From assembly GCF_014356525.2 (NCBI RefSeq), contig NC_052515.1, positions 19,922,821-19,986,820 of the forward strand: a stretch of 64,000 bases of DNA, given 5' to 3'. Of the stretch, positions 1-11,210 are shown piece after piece (position 1 is the first letter of the stretch; each line of letters begins with the position of its first letter). Made by a program: the position numbers and the translations under genes. The notes below the pieces were generated by a model, which did not search any database, was not told the origin of the DNA, and worked only from the letters and a program-made list of their open reading frames with translations. This stretch comes from Nilaparvata lugens. Its lineage: Eukaryota; Arthropoda; Insecta; Hemiptera; Delphacidae.

Positions 1-790
1 AAATATTGGGAAACTAATAAGGAAAGGGGAAGGAGAAGAAGTAAAAGAAATAATAATAATGAGAGAATCAATAAGGAGGAGGAGAAAGAGAGGAGAATTA
101 GGGAGGAGGAGAAATGAAGTTGGTCGAGGAGGAAGTTAGGACATGAAAAGAAGAGGGAAGAATACCAAAAATAAGAAGGAGTGGAGGGGGAATGAGAGAG
201 AGGGACGATTAAAGAGACAGCGAAAGAAAAATGTGAATTAGAAGTGATAGAGAAAATATAATAAAGTTAGACAAGGGGAAAAAGTAGAAGGGAAAAGAAG
301 ATTAGGGAATAATTGAATGGATAGATACGAGAAAGAGGTATTTTAATGAGAGGAGGGAAAAAATTGGAACAAAGGAGAATAAGAGGATGAAAAACAAAGT
401 TAAGTGGGGAATCGAGAGAAATAGATTGGGAGTTAAGGAGATAGAGAAAATAATATTAGTAAAAGAAGTATAGAGGGAGAATGATAAGGTTGTGATAAAG
501 ATTATATGAGTGGAAAAAGGAGAGGTTTTGTAGAGCATTCTCCATTTTAGGCATTGTTGAAAAAGTACATGAAAGAACAAATAAGTGGTCCTAATAATAG
601 AATTATTTATTGGAACAAAATTGAAGGAAGGATTAGAGATGGAATTCTTGGTAAAAGAAGTCCATCAAATAATCGTTGCAAGAAGGATACTAAGAAAGTA
701 GCTAAGAAGAAGGAAAAAGTAGAGAATGATAACAAGTGGAAGAAAAAGAAGAGGAGACCTGTAAGCCCAATAGGAAGAGATACTTAGCGA
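1..790. repeat. Purine-rich low-complexity tract
   Basis: The plus strand is almost entirely A and G, with irregular GGA, GAA and AAT runs to about 535 and then a milder purine bias to 790. There is no clean repeat period. The open frames across it exist because purine-rich DNA lacks stop codons on the complement, so I do not call a gene. Confidence 0.75.
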
Positions 791-839
791 CAAAACCAGC
801 GTCTGAAACAATGTCTCAAACGTTCCATCTCCTGGCAAG

Positions 840-1080
840 TGGATCATCCTTGTGCTCTGGGTGGGGGGGGAGCCTAGCCTACTTTTGGGGTAGTCCCCCC
901 CTCGGTCACACGACACGCGATAAGCCCCCGGGGGGATGTCGGCCAAATGAAAATTTACTGCACCCTTTTGCCTCTGAGTCGGTCGTAAATGAAATTTTAT
1001 ACTTGCGGTGGCAAGGGGGTCGTCTGTTTAAGGGTGACGGGGTACCAGGGGGTCCAAAGGGATGGAAAAGGGGGTTAGAA
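840..1080. other. GC-rich island with G-run hairpin and quadruplex motif
   Basis: This is an abrupt GC-rich patch in AT-rich surroundings. An 8-G run (863-870) can pair with a 7-C run (895-901), closing over a small inner CTAC/GTAG stem. At 1,032-1,061 four G-runs are separated by loops of 4, 5 and 6 bases, which satisfies the usual G-quadruplex pattern. A 116-codon open frame (736-1,086) spans the island but resembles nothing I know and looks incidental. Confidence 0.5.
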
Positions 1081-1957
1081 TTCTAGGAGATCTGTACAGT
1101 GCGAGGGAAGGGGGTGTATATGTCAAGATGTGGGGTACCAGAAAGGGAAAGTGTTATGTCACAGAGGGGGTAGGTACACCCCCTTAAGAGGGTAGATACA
1201 TTTACAGTGGGAGGTTATTCATGACAGGCAGAAAGTAACTGGATATACATTGAACTGAGCGCCCCCTTAATATAATTATAACAAGTTGTGGTGGTTTTTC
1301 AGGGGGTTTTCTACTCCTCTCCACCCTGATGATGAGTTGTTGAAAGTTGCCGGTCTGTACATAGGAGATGAGAGTTTCAGTTGACTTGAGAAGAGTTTAT
1401 ATTATGATTACTGCTCACAAGTATGTAGCCTACATGGGTGTAAATATGATAATAATGTTATGAAATTTCAATGATTCACAAGGACGACTATTACATTTTA
1501 TCATGATTTAGTACCGATTACATGTGACGATAACCAATGAGTTTAGTCTTGTTTAAAAATCGATTTTATGCAATGAATACCAATGAGAGAAGTGTATGAC
1601 GTCTTCAATAATCGGTTGATCACAGTTAAATTCAATAGGCTTAGAAAGAATTGAGCCTCAGTATATTCAATAAATTGTTACATGAAATATATTCAAAAAT
1701 GAACATGGCTGGCTCTATGAAAGGGCAAAGACCCGCTTGTCATAGAATATTGTTCAACTGTCTTGTTTAAAAAGCAGTCTTGATCCACTTAATGATGTAT
1801 AAAAGTATTTTCGCCCCACTTGGAAGTAATGAGCTGGTTTTCGTAGGTCATTTGGAGGCCGAAAATGATTGTTTTCTGGCCAGGCCGGTAAAATTGTTAC
1901 GGCCCTAGGGCTGTAAAATAACCCTTGAAGTCAGCTGATTCTGATTTGATGTGAACG
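1081..1957. other. Unannotated AT-rich stretch
   Basis: I see no gene, no RNA gene and no clear repeat boundary here. A fragment near 1,850-1,920 contains GGCCCTAGG, also seen near 4,530, which may mark a shared decayed repeat. Confidence 0.5.
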
Positions 1958-2372
1958 TGTTTACAAAAAATATAGTTTATGAAACGGAATCAGTTTATGC
2001 TTCTAGAATTGAATAAAGTATTTTGCAATAAGATACTATCATTTTATTTGGATTAATGAAATACAATACAAATAAGGTATTAAAAACTATTCAAATTCAA
2101 TTTTCAGAGTATAATAGAATCTAACCTCGAATCTCATAGTACTTCGCTTATCACGAAACATGTTGAATAATTTTGGAACTACTTGGGCAATATCCATGGT
2201 GCTGAACGTTTTTACAAATAATTTATGGAACGGAATCAGTTTATGCTTCTAGAAATGAATAAAGTATTCTGCAATAATATACTATCATTTTATTTGAATG
2301 AATAAAATACAGATAAGATATATATTATAAACTAATCAAATTTTATTTTCAGAGTAGGATAGAACTTCTAAC
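1958..2372. repeat. Two diverged tandem units, about 250 bp apart
   Basis: A block at 1,958-2,130 recurs at 2,209-2,372. Shared landmarks are ACGGAATCAGTTTATGCTTC, ATACTATCATTTTATTTG and an ending TTTTCAGAGTA. Scattered substitutions and small indels make this an old duplication. Both units end in a TTTTCAG that resembles a splice acceptor, and a third TTTTCAG sits exactly at the LINE junction at 2,537. Confidence 0.7.
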
Positions 2373-2537
2373 CTGAACTTCCCAAGTCCCAAGTTGACAA
2401 CAAGCATTGTTGACGTTGACTTTCAGATTGGCCGAATTTCAAGTGTGCTAAAACAGCTGATCAAAAAACTTTCCATTATTTGTGTTTATTATTCGATAAT
2501 TAAAACATTTATAATAATAATAATATCATATTTTCAG

Positions 2538-3985
2538 CCTTTAACACATATTGCAAACAGAATTTTTGAGGAAGGTGTTTTTCCACAGTGTCTTAAGGAA
2601 GCTGTCATTTGTCCAATCTTCAAAACAGGAGATAAGAAAGATATGAATTGCTACAGACCCATATCATTACTAAGTACATTATCAAAAATTTTTGAAAAGT
2701 GTATCAAAACAAGACTGATCAGCTTTCTTGAAAAAAATAATCTTCTATCGCCAAACCAATATGGTTTTAGATCTAGTCGCAGTACAAATGATGCTATCCA
2801 CTATGTGACCACTCAGATTGCCGATAAAATAAACACTGAAGACCATAAAACCTTGAACCATTGGCAGTATTCTTAGATTTAAAGAAGGCTTTTGAAACGG
2901 TGTCACATGACATTCTTCTTTCAAGGCTTGATAACTATGGAATAAGAGGAGTTGCATGGAATCTTTTCTAGAGCTACCTATCAAACCGAACACAATGTGT
3001 CAGAGTCAATGGATGTATAAGCAACAAGCTGACTGTAAAGTTTGGAGTGCCACAAGGAACAGTACTAGGACCAATTCTTTTTCTTCTCTACATAAACCCA
3101 TCATGCAACATGGAAATTAATGGATCAATCACCACCTTTGCAGATGATACTGTTTTACTGTTCTCTGAACCGACCTGGGAGATGACCTGGAGAGAAGCCG
3201 AGACTGGACTTCAGAGGGTGTCTCGCTGGTTGAGTGAAAATCTGCTAACATTGAACCACGAGAAAACCTTCTTTCTGACCTTTTCGGCGACTCAACATGG
3301 ACAGCCAACAGGAGATGAGATAGTAATCAAGAATCAATGGAATAACACTTCATATACAGTTCGCAGGAAACAGTCACAGAAATACCTGGGAGTTACAATG
3401 GACTCTTTTCTGCGCTGGGATCATCATCTCAATGAATTATGCGGGAGACTGAGGAAGACTATCTGCAGATTCAGGATTCTGAGGACACTGGTCGACAAGG
3501 GATGTCTAAGAGTTATCTACTTCTCTCTAGCTCAGTCCCTCATGCTGTATGGGATTGTGGGATGGGGAGGTGCAAGCTTCTTGCACATCAAACCGCTCCT
3601 CAGGGTACAGAAGCTGATCATGAGGGTCATCAACCAGAAGCCTCCACGCTATTCATCAGACCAGCTATTCAATGAGTTTGACGTGATGGATCCAAGACAG
3701 CTTTACTCCAAGGAGATACTATGCAGATTGCACAAGAACCCAACAACATTTCAAACCAGAAACCACAACCACAACACCAGATACAGGAATCTTCTCATCA
3801 CTAGTGTTGCAAGGAAGGCACTATACCAGAGACATTTCAATCATTTAGCACCAAAATTATATAATCTACTTCCTGCAAACTTTAAACAGATTAATCATCC
3901 TAGAAAGTTCAAAACAATAGTACACAATTGGTTGATGAGCAAAGGAAGACAGAACATAGAAAACATTATTTCAAACAACAACTAA
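2538..3985 (+). pseudogene. 5'-truncated LINE reverse transcriptase, broken
   Basis: This is the reverse transcriptase (RT) of a non-LTR retrotransposon, which would copy element RNA at a nicked chromosomal target. The match begins mid-RT at 2,538. Readable motifs in order are FPQCLKEAVICPIFKTGD, the YRPISLL block, QYGFRSSRST, catalytic motif A (FLDLKKAF), motif B (GVPQGTVLGP), motif C (FADDT near 3,137) and YLGV, followed by a C-terminal region with CRLHKNP and LLPANFKQ. The frame shifts near 2,850 and a TAG at 2,969-2,971 interrupts the usual WFxSYL motif. The frame is then open to 3,985. The endonuclease and any ORF1 are absent, so this is a dead 5'-truncated copy. Family features suggest the Jockey/CR1 superfamily. 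I am sure it is a LINE RT and unsure of the clade. Confidence 0.93.
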
Positions 3986-4250
3986 CCACCTAATGACTTA
4001 CTAAACACTAACTAATTAATAATACGCACAAAAAAAACAACAAAACCTACTCTAGAACATGGTACACCATAGTGGAGTAGGTCAATTCCCACACAGAAAA
4101 AACTAAACAAGTAGAGGACACATTATAAGAATTTTTTGACACTAACTATTGTATGTAATATTGTAATTTATCTAATATTTTGTGTAATTGATGTTGTAGT
4201 TTTAGTTTTTTTAGGAAATAAACATTTTATTTATTTTTATTTTATTTATC
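3986..4250 (+). other. LINE 3' UTR with nested stem-loop and tail
   Basis: This follows the RT stop. A stem of 8 bp (4,045-4,052 with 4,075-4,082) encloses a second stem (4,059-4,063 with 4,066-4,070). A polyadenylation-type AATAAA lies at 4,217-4,222, followed by a TTTTA/TTTA simple tail to about 4,250, which probably marks the element's 3' end. Confidence 0.65.
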
Positions 4251-5071
4251 TTATTGTCATATGAAAGAATAAAAAAGTATAAACTCAACCTCCCACATAA
4301 TTTAACATAATCTTTTAGGTTATTTAGACAAATCAGAATAAAAAATAAAAATACTTGAACAATTTCCTGATACTCAAATTACTTCAGATTTGCTAGAGTT
4401 ATGACCTTCCACTTTTGCTTTCGGAAGTGCTTAATGAACAATTATTCTCATATATACGAGTATATTGTATATTTTTTTGTGTGGCGAAAAATAGCATTCG
4501 CACCACGGGCAAAAATGTTTTTCCGGCCCTAGGTGCGAAATATACTACCACAGTATTATGAATTTGAAAAGTTTGACAAAGAATGATTATAAAGATAAAT
4601 TCTGATTATTATTTTGATAAATTTTAATTTTCAAAAAGCCACTTTAAAAATCGGAACAGGCGATAATGCCTATACCGTGGAAGTCAGAAGAAAAAATAAG
4701 ATGAGTTTGATAATCGAGCAGAAAATTACCTCCAAACAATTATGAAACTGGATTGAAACATGATTATATTTGGAGCCGTTAGTAAACCGTAACCGTGAGT
4801 GATTAATGTACGAAAGTTTTTAGTTTTGGGTTGATAAAATAATAAACCTATCAAAACGCATCAAACCCTTGAAACATTCGATAAAATTGATGATTTTCAG
4901 GCGAATTTTCACACATAAATCCACTGTTGCCACCAACTGAGGCCTAAATTCAGATTCAAATTTCGAAAAGCATGTTTTCCTGTCATGATAGAATATTGTC
5001 AGGCGATCACCGTTCTTAATCACTGGATGTAGTCGGCAAGCAAAACAATGTTTTCCAATTAGCCTTCTGGA
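4251..5071. other. Unannotated AT-rich stretch
   Basis: No gene or defined element is visible. It contains a short GCGAAAA-rich patch at 4,480-4,550 with GGCCCTAGG, possibly related to 1,850-1,920. Confidence 0.45.
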
Positions 5072-5160
5072 GTGAGATCACTTCAAGCTGTCACCAATCC
5101 TCATAAATGACATCATTGCTTCATATTCTAGCAATGCTGGCACATTAGAGTGAATCTCAC
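5072..5160 (-). repeat. 90-bp palindromic hairpin family, copy A
   Basis: The ends GTGAGATCACTTCAAGCTGT and TAGAGTGAATCTCAC are imperfect inverted repeats. The core reads ATCATTGCTTCATATTC. It is the same family as units at 13,898, 17,011, 34,617, 37,045 and 60,748, here reversed relative to the 37,045 array. Confidence 0.65.
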
Positions 5161-6654
5161 TAGATTGTCATGTATCCGACGCTGACATGACAGTTTTAAT
5201 CATTCAGTTTTGCAGCGAGTTTGATCCAGGGCACTTATCGATGATTGTGGCATGCAAACTGGGCGAAAAATCGCGAAAAATTGGCTGCAAACAAATTTAA
5301 TCCATGGCCGGGCCATTGTGATTTCCCACGGGTTTCAGGTCGGTGGTGAGTGTGGCTTGCCGGCTATTTTTATCTCAATTCTACCTTCTTCCTTCACTGT
5401 TCATGAGCTATTCTCCGCTATCTTCCATCTTTCTTCACAGTGTTTTTGGTTATTCTTTTCTGCGTTTCTCGTAGTAGCTTTCATTGCTATTATGTGCCTC
5501 ATATAGTGAGAGTGGCTACTTTTCTGAAGCGCGTGTTTGGCCTCGATCAAGATTCGAGGTCAATGATTGATAACTCTTTAACATTGATAAATATTATTCC
5601 AGGAGCACAATCAAAACAAGATCATAATTTGACTCTTTTGTCAAGATCCATTTGATCCAATACGTAAATTATTATTGGTTGAATATTGTTTATCTGATTT
5701 CTGATTATCTGAATTGTTTATCTCTTCAATTAATATTCATTATTAATTAGTCAACAACAATCAACACAAGACTTAATCAGAATAAGCCTGTTCAAGGAAG
5801 TTTGAGGCAAGTTAACGTCATCCTTCTTGTAAATATTTTTTTATTAATTCCTTGATTTTAATTCTATATGAATTGAAATATGGTTAAACCATAGTTCTAA
5901 TTGAATTAAATTGGTACGCCTGCTGTCAGTGAAATGATGGAATAAATAGAATTGAATAACATTTTTGATTGAAATAATCAACTATTACCCTTTTTTCTCT
6001 TTCAAGAGAAGTTTAAGGGAAGTGAACCTCATCATAGAATCAACGTATTTAATTTATTGAATAGCATTTAATTCAAATAATCCATTTTCAATTTATCAAA
6101 TGAATTCATTCCAAATTCTGGGTTCTTGAACATACCAGTATATTTCTTCCACTCTTGTATTGTTGTTTCATCGGAGCCTTATCAGTAACGTACAAAATAT
6201 CTGTAACATCCTAACAGAAATAGAAGAAGTCTCCAGTCTTCAATTATTACTCTTTGTTCAATGACTTTGTCTTGTTCAATTACTTTTTCCTCTCCAGTCT
6301 TTCATACTCTATTGTTCTACTGATTAATAGCGGCAGGTAGCTGGAGTGTACTTTTACGACACTAGTTGAGTGTTAGTGTAACACTAGTGTAGATTCCGTA
6401 GTGTATTAGTGTAGAAGAGTAGCTGACCCATGGATGTGACTCGTTTGACCTTTTATTAATGTGTCTGCAACGTAGTGTAACCGAACATCTCTGGAGTGGG
6501 TTAGTAAGGGACTTCTACTGCATTTCTATCCCCGTCCCTTGTCACATGACTTTACCTAACCCTCCACCCTCTCCAACTCCCCTCACCATTATATACTTCC
6601 ACCTGTGCACCCCTTGCAAAATACATGGAAACCACCCCCTTGAATATTGATTGC
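5161..6654. other. Unannotated stretch
   Basis: This is AT-rich single-copy-looking DNA with a few short open frames (for example 84 codons from 5,252, hydrophobic at the end). None shows a recognisable domain or a supporting splice context. Confidence 0.4.
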
Positions 6655-7026
6655 TCATCTACTGGCAGTCTGTTGGCTCGAATCCAAAATATCCAGTGGC
6701 ACAATATTTTTGCAGCCCGATACAAGGATGTGTGTCACTGGATCAACATGACTGAGGCTCTCCAGCTTGTTGAGATAGTTGAAGACTTTTATTTCTGGAA
6801 TAGTGATGTATCCATCCACCATAGGGTACAAACTATAGTCTGTATAAGGAAAGTTGAAACTTGGACAAAATATCCGTCTTGTCAAATTGTGTGAAATTTC
6901 AATCTTCTCGTGCAAGTTCATAGAACAGGATGATAACACAGTCGACGTAGAGTTGTCAAATCGAATACATCCCCAACCATTATGGGCTTTCATGGAGAGA
7001 TCGAAATTTTTTCTACAAGTCTCAAC
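6655..7026 (-). CDS. Unrecognised open frame, possible exon or remnant
   Basis: A minus-strand frame is open for about 123 codons. It contains an ATG at 6,991-6,993 and ends at a TGA at 6,655-6,657. Unlike most open frames here it is not low-complexity, and its composition is protein-like with mixed Cys, His, Tyr and Pro (for example GWGCIRFDN and FPYTDYSLYPMVDGYI). I recognise no family and see no signal peptide, membrane segment or convincing splice sites. A shorter plus-strand frame (6,625-6,894) overlaps it. It could be an exon, a relic of a transposon protein, or chance. Confidence 0.22.
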   Translation of the reverse strand, partial: VETCRKNFDLSMKAHNGWGCIRFDNSTSTVLSSCSMNLHEKIEISHNLTRRIFCPSFNFPYTDYSLYPMVDGYITIPEIKVFNYLNKLESLSHVDPVTHILVSGCKNIVPLDILDSSQQTASR

Positions 7027-7754
7027 TTATTCAATCTACTTACCCATCCAGTTGTTACCCATTATCCCATTACCCATAATAACCCATTTAGTGATCTGTT
7101 TGAAGACACGACATGTTCTGTCTATGATTTTATTTTTAGTCTAATTCTCAATTTTCAATAGTCATATTTTTCATTAATCCAGAATAATTTTTCTAATATA
7201 AACGTTGACTTGTATAAATTCCTCTAGTCAAATTCATAGTATAATAAACTATAGATTATATTTATTGGATCATATATATCTATTTCAGATACTCAAGTTA
7301 CCGACTCAATAGAATCTAATTCTAGCTATTTTTGATTGAAAAACTGATAATAAGGAAAAAATTGATTTCGTGTATGAGTTAATATTAACAGCATCAACAA
7401 TAATGCAATAATACCATTTTCAATACATATTTTAGTTAATCAAGCTGATGATCAGCACTGTAATTGATATGCAGAGGGCAATCAATACCTTATCAAATTT
7501 TCTATTACTGCTTTTGTTATGAAATTCTTTCATGCTGATGTTCCATATTCCTTCACAAAATTTACTGATGTTTTAGTTAATTACAGGCCGCTATCTCCAA
7601 ACTTTGGTTTCACTATTGAACCCATTTATAATAATTCATTTGCATTTTTATTATGTGTTTCATATGAGTCATTTGATGGTTTAAACTAGAATTTGTGTTT
7701 TACTATTTCAGAGAAAGCGACCCTCAACTAGTGTTTTTTATAGTTTATTTACTA
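7027..7754. other. Unannotated AT-rich stretch
   Basis: I see no gene, RNA or repeat structure. Confidence 0.45.
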
Positions 7755-8185
7755 AACTTTATAAAGCGATATATGAACACACTTTTTCTATGTATTTCAC
7801 ACGACATGCAGTTAAATATTTGAGTAAATAAACAAAATCTTTTACTTACTTCTGTAGTACTTTCGACCGTCTCGCGATTATTTTCAACAGTGCCGACCGG
7901 AAATGTTTTGTTGGCTAGGAAGAACACGTGGTTTTATTATATAATCAATTTCAAATCAAACAAACTTTTTGATTATATAATAAAAGTTTGACACATGCTT
8001 TTGCCACGTATTCTTCCTAATCAACAAATATTTCCGGTCGGCACTGTAGAAAATGATCGCGAGACGGTCGAAAGTACTACAGTCAGTAAGTAAAAGATTT
8101 TGATTATTCACTTAAATATTTGACTGCATGTCATGTTAAATACATAGAAAAAAGTGTGTTAATGTTTTATACTTCCAAAGTGCTT
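7755..8185. mobile_element. Long foldback element (inverted-repeat hairpin)
   Basis: Two arms of about 190 bp face each other across a spacer of about 20 bp. The left arm (about 7,755-7,947) includes TTTTACTTACTTCTGTAGTA and CGACCGTCTCGCGAT. The right arm (about 7,965-8,185) carries their reverse complements with scattered changes. The innermost stem is TTGATTATATAATAAAA with its complement. It encodes nothing credible. It fits a foldback or hairpin miniature inverted-repeat element (MITE), and the target duplication is unclear because the ends are frayed. Confidence 0.8.
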
Positions 8186-8645
8186 TTGATACCTGCGATA
8201 TCACGTTGACTCCATGCGACAAATATTATTTTGATGTTGCCAAATGATTTCCTGCCGGCTGATTCATGCCGACAGCCTCCTCGATTCCTCAGTTGATGTT
8301 GCAGAGTGCGGAGTGCGGAGTGCGGAAGGACTCAATTAGTGTTATTGGTGAGTGCCGTTTTGCAGGCCAACCTGAGAGGCACGCTCGTCGTCAATTTATA
8401 TGTAAATACCTGGCAGATTGCCTGGACCTCGCTGAGTCCAGTTGTTGGAGGCTGGGTCTACGAGTTATGGGGGTTCTGGAGGTGTTTCAGGGAGGTAGGA
8501 AGTCGGTTTGGGGGGGCTTCAAGGGGCTGGGAAGTCATTCGAGGTTTTGAAATGGGTTGGAAAGTGTTTTGGGAGCATTTCAAGTATGATACTTCTTTTT
8601 AGGGGGTTGATCATAGTTTTCAAGTCAAGTTATTCTAGGATCATT
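8186..8645. other. G/T-skewed stretch with triplicated heptamer
   Basis: The plus strand is markedly G and T rich. GAGTGCG occurs three times in tandem near 8,303-8,325. GTGAGT and TTTTGCAG lie only about 15 bases apart, too close for an intron. Open frames (8,266 and 8,306) overlap in different frames and match nothing I know. Confidence 0.35.
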
Positions 8646-8647
8646 CT

Positions 8648-8745
8648 TGAGTAGTTATTTATTTATCTCATTGGCAATCACAAATCATACAATATGTTTG
8701 AGAGGAGACAACAGGCATAGCCCAAAACTTTTTTCTCCCAAATTT
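8648..8745 (-). repeat. AATAAATA-ended repeat family, copy 1
   Basis: It reads on the minus strand as a unit containing TTTTGGGCTATGCCTGTTGT and ending near AAATAAATAAC. Relatives lie at 29,780-29,910, 57,510-57,600 and 58,640-58,755. This looks like the 3' end of a retroposed family. Confidence 0.5.
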
Positions 8746-8993
8746 TTACTAATAAGTTCCAAAAAAGAATGAGGTTAGATTTCACTTCAAAAAGTCTAAT
8801 TTCCACTTCAAAACTAATGACTGAACTTAAAATTTTAAATGTTGATATTTAAAAACTAATTAAAAACGAAAATATTCCACTCGAATTTCTACAAATTGTG
8901 AATTTTTGAGTAATTTTGCAAAATTTTGAGTCAGAAAAGAAACACAACTTCACCATTAGCATGAACATTTTTGAAAGGTGTTAAGCCAGTTAC

Positions 8994-9149
8994 AGTCACA
9001 TAGATTTTTGGACGTAAGATTTTTTGTCATCCTTAAAAATTCTATTATATTGAACAGATGATGTTTGTCAAGCTCCGAATAATAAGGTAGATTTCATAAG
9101 TACGGCAAAAAAACGAACGTCCAAAAACGATATGTGTGTGTAACTGGCT
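8994..9149. mobile_element. 156-bp MITE
   Basis: The terminal inverted repeats (TIRs) begin AGCCAGTTACAGTCACATAG and end TATGTGTGTGTAACTGGCT. The pairing continues inward through TTTTTGGACGT and ACGTCCAAAAA. It has no coding capacity. The target duplication is not clear. Confidence 0.75.
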
Positions 9150-9650
9150 TTCCAGTTGAAAGAATTTTTGTATATGGATATTAGGAGTAGGGTAAACGTG
9201 ATAGGCAGTTGATCAAAGGTTTTGTATGTTTTCAGGAGTTAACTGGGAAAAATAAGCGGAGACTTTCAAAGAGTTTTATAGGTGGGAAACGTATTCTGAT
9301 GAACAACCATGAATTTATTTACTATTTTGTGGGTTTTCAGGGTTTTGGAAGCATTTTTGTGTTTCAAATGTTGTGGAATATTTTCGGCAATGTTTCAGGT
9401 GTGTAATGTTTCGGGGGAATGTTTTGGCTTTGGTGAGGATCCAAGGTCTGGAGCAGTGCTTTGTTTTAGTGAAGGGGCTTCCAAGGGGGTTTAGACATTT
9501 AGTTAGACAACTTTCCGGTACCCGAAGATTATGCTGCGTCATTCTGTACTCGATTCATAGCGGATAAGAGGAGTTTTCCGAATGTGGCTGTCATTCAATG
9601 AATGTCGGTCGTCTGCTGAAATTGTGCAGAGTTTGAATTTAGATTTAGAG
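9150..9650. other. G/T-skewed stretch
   Basis: The plus strand is rich in GTTTTGG-like words that resemble 8,470-8,600, suggesting an old repeat relationship. No gene is supported. Confidence 0.35.
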
Positions 9651-10436
9651 CTCTCTCCGTTACTTTCTAGCTCACTCTCTATTGTTCTCTCATGCTCTCT
9701 TCTGTCTCTTCTCTCCCTCTTCTCTTCTCTCTCTCCTCTCTTCTTTCTTCTCTCTTCCCCCTCTCTCTTCTCTCACTCTCTCTTTCTTCTCTCTCTCTCT
9801 CTCAGACACACACTAACACCCTCTCTTTCTGTTTCTATTTCAGTTCATATAATTCCCCTTTATTCTCTTTCACACTCTGTTGGTTGAAGTTTATATGGTG
9901 AACCGACCTTCCCTAATAGAAGGTTGGAGACAATCTCAATTTGGAGAGTCGTTTGCAAGTAATTAAGGAGTTTTTCGATTTGTCAGTTGGGTTTACTCAA
10001 TTCACTTCAATTACTGAATGAATAGACCCTTTATCTAATCATTGGGTCGATTTTTTAGTTTTGTAAGTTAACTGTGGCAGTTCAATTGTTTGCTAAATTC
10101 AATCTACAATGAATTTAGTTACCCAAAAAGGATGGAAATTATTCTTGTTTATTACTTTATCACTCAAACAATTCCTCAAATTGATGCATTTCATGGACAC
10201 TTTGATGAATAAACTGTTTTTTTTTAATAAGCCTACATGAGATGCAATGAAGTTTTGAGAAATTTATCATATTCATGGTAGGCCTAACTATTAGATCGCT
10301 AATCGATTTTCTAATCGAAAAACAAAATAGTGGTATTCCTTAAAAAACACAGTTTCCAATTTTTCTAGCTCTAAATTTCAAAAATTAGGCAAACATTCCT
10401 CAATTAATGGTGATTCGAGTAATATACGATATTTTT

Positions 10437-10505
<69 letters not shown>

Positions 10506-11210
10506 GATATTTTTGTTTTTCTATACAGATTTCAACCGTAAAAATGAGAAATTCTTGGTTTTTGTTATTCTTGAGTAAAAATAAACTAAATTTGACGAAA
10601 GTGAAATCATAACCCTATTTCGGACTTCTGAAATGTTATCTAGATTTGCTTTCTTATAAAAATAATGAATATAAGTCAAGAGTGGCATTATACTAATAAA
10701 AGAAAATCAAAACACGCATACTGGTGAATGCACAATACAATAAAAAACAAAATACAACCTCATATAAGTTACATGAAAACTCAAATTATAACACTAAATA
10801 CATGTTGGAGTGGAATGATGAATTTTAAATTCGCAGATATCCTATGTCGGCCAAGAGCTTTTCGATGCAAAACGAGAAAAAAGCTCTAAATTAGAAATGG
10901 AAGTGGAATATAATAGAAGACTGAATATATGGTGGAATATGGTGGCAAATCTTGGAGTGGGGCTGAGCAGAGAAAGGTGGCAAATGTAATTGTGTCTATT
11001 TGCGAAGTTGGCCTACGTGCGTTGTAATGTCGACATTACCACATTTAATTGAATCCATTTCTGGCGCGCTGCTGTGGAGAGAACGAAATTCAATCCAACG
11101 GGTCGTAGGCAGGAGAAAAGAAAATGGAGAGGAGGTGGCTGAAGAAAGAGAGAGAGGTAAGAATGTAGGTAGATGGCTGAGGGAAGAAAGGTTGTCGGTA
11201 AGATTTTAGT
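9651..11210. repeat. 1.5-kb tandem duplication, copy 1
   Basis: This is the first of two direct copies. It starts in a CT-rich microsatellite (about 9,651-9,810), continues with GTTCATATAATTCCCC and GGTGAACCGACCTTCCCTAA, and ends at TTGTCGGTAAGATTTTAGT (11,210). Offsets to copy 2 are 1,516 bp on the left and 1,492 bp on the right, the difference being indels including a TA microsatellite insertion. A TTG-initiated 69-codon open frame (11,000-11,209) is repeated in copy 2 but is probably not a gene. Confidence 0.9.
10440..10505. repeat. TA microsatellite
   Basis: About 66 bp of alternating T and A, present only in copy 1 of the tandem duplication. GATATTTTTGTTT occurs on both sides, as if a short segment was duplicated or inserted together with the repeat. 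Confidence 0.95.

Noticed and set aside
736..1086. 116-codon frame across the GC island
   Set aside because: It crosses a sharp composition boundary and has no recognisable domain. The open minus-strand frame opposite is equally plausible by chance.
8340..8370. Small intron between GTGAGT and TTTTGCAG
   Set aside because: The two sites are only about 15 bases apart, far below any workable intron length.
11000..11209. 69-codon frame repeated at 12,492-12,701
   Set aside because: It starts with TTG, ends in a purine-rich Arg/Glu run, and is conserved only because the DNA was duplicated.
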